NCBI GenBank assembly: GCA_017538365.1
Contig: JAFYIZ010000033.1
Coordinates: 12,826 to 76,825 of the forward strand
DNA from: a bacterium
Lineage (GTDB): Bacteria; UBP6; UBA1177
Length of the DNA: 64,000 nt
Reading direction: 5' to 3'
Each line of letters starts with the position of its first letter. The first letter of the stretch is position 1. A model generated the notes under the pieces. It had not been told where the DNA came from, ran no database searches, and saw nothing but the letters and a program-made list of their open reading frames with translations. Shown here in pieces: positions 60,372 through 64,000 of this stretch. The translations under genes were made by a program, and so were the position numbers.

Positions 60372-62018
60372 ATGAATTTCAAAGCTGGACTTAAAGAGCT
60401 TCTTGATGCTCACAAAAAAGTTTTGGTAAACCCGTCAAGGGAAATGCTTATCCACAAATCGGTAACAAAAGAAAAAGTTTTTGTTACGAAAAACGGTGCT
60501 CTGGCTGTCTGGACGCCGGCTGAATCGACCGGAAGAAGCCCGAAAGACACGTTCATCGTAAAAAATTCAAAGACTGAAAAAACTGTCGACTGGACTTCGC
60601 CGAATAACCTTCCGGTATCGCAGGAAACTTTCGACATGCTTTTTGAAGACGCACTTGCAGGACTTGCAAAGAAAGACATGCTCTTTGTGACCGACAGAGT
60701 AATCGGCGCCGATGCAAGCTACGCTCTTCCGATAAGAACTATCACCGACAGAGCTTTCACATCGCTTTTTGCAGACAATATGTTCAGAGCTGTTCCCGAA
60801 GGAATCGAAAAAAGCGTTCTCTGGGATAAAAAATTCACGCTTCTGGTTCTTCCCTACGACAAACTTGACGAGAAAAAATACAGAAACCGCATCAGAATGA
60901 TAAATGAGAACAAATCGAGCGACATGGCTATCGTCATGGATTATGAAAATTCGATGGGTATCGTTTTCGGTTCGGCATACCTCGGAAGCTGCAAAAAACT
61001 TATGTTCACAGTTATGAACTACTACCTTCCGGAATGCGGCATTCTTCCGCTTCACTGCAGCGCAAACGAAGGTGCTGACGGCAAAAGCGCACTCATGCTG
61101 GGACTCAGCGGCACGGGCAAAACGACACTTTCTGCTGACCCGGAAAGAAAACTTATCGGCGATGACGAGCACGGCTGGAACGATAACGGCATCGCGAACT
61201 TCGAAAACGGCTGCTATGCAAAGCTCATCAACCTCAAAAAAGAGAAAGAGCCCGAAATCTACAACGCTGTTTTCCACGAAGCTGACTACATGGAACACGG
61301 CGCAATGATTGAAAACTGCATGATCTATCCCGACGGAACGATCGATTTCGACGATGAAAGATACACTGCAAATTCGCGTGCAAGCTATCCGCTGAGATTC
61401 CTCTCCAACATCAAGGAATCCTCTGTCAGCGGACATCCGACGACGATCATTTTCCTCACAGCTGATGCAAACGGCGTTCTTCCGCCTGTTGCAAAACTCA
61501 CGAGAGAGCAGGCTATGCTCTGGTTCCTCATGGGTTACACGAGCAAACTTGCAGGAACCGAAACCGGAATCGTTGAGCCTGTAAGCACGTTCTCAAGATT
61601 CTTCGGTGCGCCTTTCATGCCGAGAAACCCGAATGATTACAGCGAACTGCTCGGCAAAAAAATGGACCGTCACGGCGTAAACGTTTATCTCGTAAACACC
61701 GGCTGGAGCGGCGGCGCTTACGGAACCGGCAAAAGAATGGATATCAACATTACGAGAGCGATAGTTTCAGCTGCAATCGGCGGCGAACTTGAAAAATCGG
61801 AATACACCGAAGACAAACTTTTCCATGTCATGATTCCTAAGAGCTGCCCGGGAGTCGAAAGTTCGATCCTCGATCCTGTCAACACCTGGAGCGACAAAGC
61901 GGCTTTCAAAGCAAGAGCTGAAAAACTTGCGGCAGAGTTCTCGAAACAGTTTGACAAGGCTTACGGCAGCAACACCAGCATTTCTGACGCGGTCAGAAAA
62001 CAATGCCCCGGGAAATAA
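60372..62018 (+). CDS. pckA: Phosphoenolpyruvate carboxykinase (ATP)
   Basis: A 548-aa enzyme that converts oxaloacetate plus ATP to PEP and CO2. Walker A-like kinase loop GLSGTGKT is at residues 244-251, followed by LSADPERKLIGDDEHGWNDN, the kinase-2 and metal site. FVTDRVIGADASYALPIRTI, PLHCSANEGADGKSALM, and VNTGWSGGAYGTGKRMDINI are family signatures. The length is typical. Presence of the ATP-type enzyme suggests gluconeogenesis or PEP/oxaloacetate balancing in an anaerobic or amino-acid-using lifestyle (inference). RBS AAGGAG. Confidence 0.97.
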   Translation: MNFKAGLKELLDAHKKVLVNPSREMLIHKSVTKEKVFVTKNGALAVWTPAESTGRSPKDTFIVKNSKTEKTVDWTSPNNLPVSQETFDMLFEDALAGLAKKDMLFVTDRVIGADASYALPIRTITDRAFTSLFADNMFRAVPEGIEKSVLWDKKFTLLVLPYDKLDEKKYRNRIRMINENKSSDMAIVMDYENSMGIVFGSAYLGSCKKLMFTVMNYYLPECGILPLHCSANEGADGKSALMLGLSGTGKTTLSADPERKLIGDDEHGWNDNGIANFENGCYAKLINLKKEKEPEIYNAVFHEADYMEHGAMIENCMIYPDGTIDFDDERYTANSRASYPLRFLSNIKESSVSGHPTTIIFLTADANGVLPPVAKLTREQAMLWFLMGYTSKLAGTETGIVEPVSTFSRFFGAPFMPRNPNDYSELLGKKMDRHGVNVYLVNTGWSGGAYGTGKRMDINITRAIVSAAIGGELEKSEYTEDKLFHVMIPKSCPGVESSILDPVNTWSDKAAFKARAEKLAAEFSKQFDKAYGSNTSISDAVRKQCPGK

Positions 62019-62761
62019 TGCTCCGAACCGAGAATCTTACCGCAGGTTACGGCGCGGGAACGATTCTTGAGGACATAACCTTCCAGATCGAAAAAGGGGA
62101 GCGTTTCATCGTTTTGGGCGAGTCAGGCTGCGGAAAATCGACTTTGCTGAAAGCGATAGTCGGCTTGAACCCGCCCATTAGCGGAAAGATTTTCTTCCAT
62201 GAAGAAGAGATAATTCACCCGATGCCTGAAAATTCGGATTTCTATAAGAAAATCGGTATCTTATATCAGAACTCGGCGCTTCTCAATTCGCTCACTCTCG
62301 AAGAAAACATCATGCTTCCGATAACTATGCACTATCCCGATTTTTCAAAGAAAACTGCGAAAGACATAGCTGATGAAAAACTTTCCATGGTCAATCTCTA
62401 TAAACACCGTGACAAATTTCCGCAGGAGCTTTCGGGCGGTATGAAAAAAAGGGGAGCCTTGGCCCGCGCTCTTGTTCTTGACCCTGACATCATCTTTTTT
62501 GATGAGCCTCAGGCAGGTCTTGACCCCGTCACGGCGCGTGATCTGGATATGCTTTTCATCAAACTCAACGAGCAGCTTGGAACGACATATTTTATCGTTA
62601 CCCACGAGCTTCTTTCAATAAAAAGAACTGCTCAGAAAGTTCTCATGCTTGCCGACAAACACGTCCTTTTTTCAGGCACTTTCGACGGCGCTATGGCTTC
62701 CGAAATCTTCAAAGTTCAGCGCTTTTTCAACGTTGATAAATACGGGAAAAATCAGGCTTAA
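62018..62761 (+). CDS. ABC transporter ATP-binding protein (MlaF-like)
   Basis: About 247 aa from ATG 62018, overlapping the pckA stop (TAATG); an in-frame ATG at 62003 is less likely. Walker A is VLGESGCGKSTLLKAIVGLN, the signature QELSGGMKKRGALARALVLD, and Walker B IIFFDEPQAGLDPVTARDLD, with the switch His in YFIVTHELLSIKRTA. The G-G-M-x-K-R signature and D-P-V/I-T after Walker B are typical of the MlaF/Mkl phospholipid-transport ATPases. No permease gene follows; the partner must lie elsewhere. Confidence 0.88.
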   Translation: MLRTENLTAGYGAGTILEDITFQIEKGERFIVLGESGCGKSTLLKAIVGLNPPISGKIFFHEEEIIHPMPENSDFYKKIGILYQNSALLNSLTLEENIMLPITMHYPDFSKKTAKDIADEKLSMVNLYKHRDKFPQELSGGMKKRGALARALVLDPDIIFFDEPQAGLDPVTARDLDMLFIKLNEQLGTTYFIVTHELLSIKRTAQKVLMLADKHVLFSGTFDGAMASEIFKVQRFFNVDKYGKNQA

Positions 62762-62771
62762 GTCTAAAAAA

Positions 62772-64000
62772 TTAAAACACCAGGGCTGAGCACCCGGTGA
62801 ATTTTATTTCTTCCTTGCAGATATTGTGTGAATTGCAGACAAGTCCTGCGTTGCAGGTTCTGTCGGAGCGGCATTCTCCGTGAAGTTCTCCCATTTTGGG
62901 ATTTGCATTTTCATAATTGCCAGATTCGCTGTCGGTGTCGGCTTCAGTGTCGATTTTGTCATCTACCGTGTCTGTGGTATCTGCGGTATCGCTGTCATCT
63001 CCGGTGTCAGTGTTTGCTGTGTCGCTGCTGTCTGCAGTATCGGTAGTGTCGGCAGTGTCAGGATTATCTCCTCCACCAGAGCAGGTGCTTGTGTCATAAC
63101 CTGTACATGTTGAGTTGCAGTAAGCGTTTCCATCTGTGAAATTACTGTTGATTTGTTGACAGGATTTGTAATCACCATCGCATTCTTCGCCATCTTCTTT
63201 GGTGTTGTTGCCGCAACTTGTTACACTAACTTCTGTTCCTTCAGGAAGAATTTTGCCGGAAATACATTCGTAACCGGAGCGGACTTCGTTGTATGTGCAT
63301 TTCGCGATGCATTGACCTTGATAGCATTCAACTTTGCTGCCACCGTTGTAGCAGTCGGCATTTTTATCGCATTCTGCCGAGCAATAACCGCCTGTCCAGT
63401 CTTCTCCAGTGATACATTTAGGATTTGCTGCCGTATTTATGCAGTCAGATGCTGTGGAGCAGGTGTCACCGGCTTTTCCTTTTCCGCCATTTGTGCAGCC
63501 GTTGTCAACTGTTCCGTCGCAGTCATCGTCTCTATCGTAGTAGTCACCGAAACATCCGTCGATTGACGATGTCGCGATGCATGCACCGCAAGTTCCGTTT
63601 TTAGCAGCGACAACCATCGTGTTTGCGTCAACGATGCCGAAGCCGAAGCACGGCGAGTGTTCTTTCGAACCGCCTTCGATCCATTCGTCGTTTTGTGTTG
63701 TCCACATACTTTCTGATTCTGAACAGTAAGTTGACGGTTTGCGTGCGTAAGATTTTATGCAGTTCATCGCACCGGAGAAAGTAAGGTCGGGATTTGCCGC
63801 AAGCATGAGCGCAACTGCGCCTGCAGCGACCGATGTGGCCGCACTTGTTCCGCTGAATACGCTCGTATAGTCGCCGGTGCCGTTGTCAAGGCTTCCGAGG
63901 CATCCGTAAGAGCTGCATGCATATCCGTACTGGTTTCCCTGAATATCAGTAGTGTTTGCTCCTGCACCTGCAGAAATATCGATTTCGGCACCGTAGTTTG
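62772..64000 (-). CDS. Subtilisin-like serine protease, 5' end beyond the window, with Asp/Thr-rich and Cys-rich C-terminus
   Basis: The frame is open to the right edge, so the ATG at 63806 is internal. Reading in from the edge gives NYGAEIDISAGAGAN, then FSGTSAATSVAAGAVALML, the Gly-Thr-Ser catalytic motif of peptidase family S8 (Ser codon 63845-63843). CFGFGIVDANTMV closes the protease domain. Then come Cys-rich modules (CFGDYYDRDDDCDGTVDNGC, CGNNTKEDGEECDGDY, CNSTCTGYDTSTCS) and a long Asp-Thr-Ala repeat linker (DTADTTDTADSSDT). The protein ends with a CRSDRTCNAGLVCNSHNICK unit. It should be exported; the Asp and His of the triad lie outside the window. Confidence 0.9.
   Translation of the reverse strand, partial: NYGAEIDISAGAGANTTDIQGNQYGYACSSYGCLGSLDNGTGDYTSVFSGTSAATSVAAGAVALMLAANPDLTFSGAMNCIKSYARKPSTYCSESESMWTTQNDEWIEGGSKEHSPCFGFGIVDANTMVVAAKNGTCGACIATSSIDGCFGDYYDRDDDCDGTVDNGCTNGGKGKAGDTCSTASDCINTAANPKCITGEDWTGGYCSAECDKNADCYNGGSKVECYQGQCIAKCTYNEVRSGYECISGKILPEGTEVSVTSCGNNTKEDGEECDGDYKSCQQINSNFTDGNAYCNSTCTGYDTSTCSGGGDNPDTADTTDTADSSDTANTDTGDDSDTADTTDTVDDKIDTEADTDSESGNYENANPKMGELHGECRSDRTCNAGLVCNSHNICKEEIKFTGCSALVF
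62778..62799. terminator. Convergent rho-independent terminator
   Basis: CACCAGGG and CCCGGTG form a 7-bp stem with one bulged A around CTGAGCA, followed on the plus strand by AATTTTATTT. On the minus strand the following bases are T-rich (TTTTAATTTTTT) right at the stop codon of the protease gene. It separates the plus-strand ABC gene from the converging minus-strand gene and partly lies in the last codons of the latter. Confidence 0.65.

Noticed and set aside
60567-61436. Minus-strand ORF (289 codons) opposite pckA
   Set aside because: The plus-strand pckA is complete and fully motif-supported; the antisense product looks like an out-of-frame translation.
62940-63070. Repetitive Asp/Thr codon tract as a CRISPR array or DNA satellite
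   Set aside because: The repetition is codon-level, in frame with the protease linker (Asp-Thr-Ala units), with no spacers of constant size.
62772-63806. ATG 63806 as the start of the minus-strand protease gene
   Set aside because: The frame remains open upstream to the window edge and encodes the Gly-Thr-Ser protease motif, so the ATG is internal.
1-64000. tRNA, rRNA, integrase or transposase genes flanking the defence island
   Set aside because: I looked near 21.5 kb and 28.6 kb and across gaps and saw none, so no att-type boundary is claimed.

Overview
The window looks like a chromosomal segment of a Gram-negative bacterium of moderate-to-low GC. Outer-membrane logic is visible: a TolC/adaptor/RND efflux operon, many lipoproteins and an MlaF-type ABC ATPase. 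The surface proteins have Asp/Thr-rich linkers and small Cys-rich modules (C-G-N...C-N-S-T-C), which I associate with myxobacterial or former deltaproteobacterial relatives. That placement is an inference; there is no rRNA or other strong marker here. I saw no tRNA, rRNA, CRISPR array or transposase gene. No gap between genes exceeds 300 bases; the longest (49450-49664, about 215 bases) is the divergent promoter region between rpsF and a lipoprotein gene.

Region 1 (1-21527, all +) is a surface polysaccharide locus. It starts inside a CapD-type nucleotide-sugar dehydratase. It continues with an initiating sugar-phosphate transferase, an epimerase, several GT2/GT4 glycosyltransferases, a B12-type radical SAM enzyme, a thymidylate-kinase-like P-loop kinase, an alkaline-phosphatase-superfamily enzyme, a hexapeptide acyltransferase, a Wzy-like polymerase and a Wzx-like flippase. 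It ends with a decoration module: three LicD-family phosphotransferases around a class V aminotransferase and an unusual cytidylyltransferase/Gfo-Idh-MocA fusion, plus a GNAT protein. The probable theme is making an amino-polyol phosphate, activating it with CTP and transferring it to the glycan.

Region 2 (21591-28521, all +) is a compact defence island inside the polysaccharide locus. It holds (a) a Kiwa-like KwaB/KwaA pair tightly linked to a 99-aa protein and an FRG-domain protein; (b) an ATPase plus DUF3226/TOPRIM-like pair with its own promoter, sitting directly behind a 5' stump of an acyltransferase-3 gene; (c) a second ATPase plus TOPRIM-like pair with its own near-consensus promoter and nested palindromes. 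The TOPRIM-like gene of (c) is broken by a perfect 5-bp tandem duplication. After the island the polysaccharide theme resumes with ugd (28730).

Region 3 (29980-39607) holds a short inverted-repeat element, small and lipoprotein genes (one with MORN repeats), pth, a SurA/PpiD-like chaperone, and a minus-strand operon: secreted protein, purN, membrane sensor-like protein, ssb, CDP-alcohol phosphatidyltransferase, trmO. Region 4 (39666-49449, minus) is tolC-tetR-adaptor-RND efflux and the rpsF-rpsR-rplI-dnaB operon. Region 5 (49665-64000) has a lipoprotein/adenosine deaminase/ECF sigma operon, a formylglycine-generating-enzyme-like lipoprotein, a 1646-aa secreted beta-propeller protein, a GAF protein, pckA, an MlaF-like ATPase, and (minus, running off the right edge) a subtilisin-like protease.

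Promoters read by eye across the window share a 16-bp -35/-10 spacer. Several catalogue-style ORF starts are moved here to ATG/GTG codons with good ribosome binding sites.
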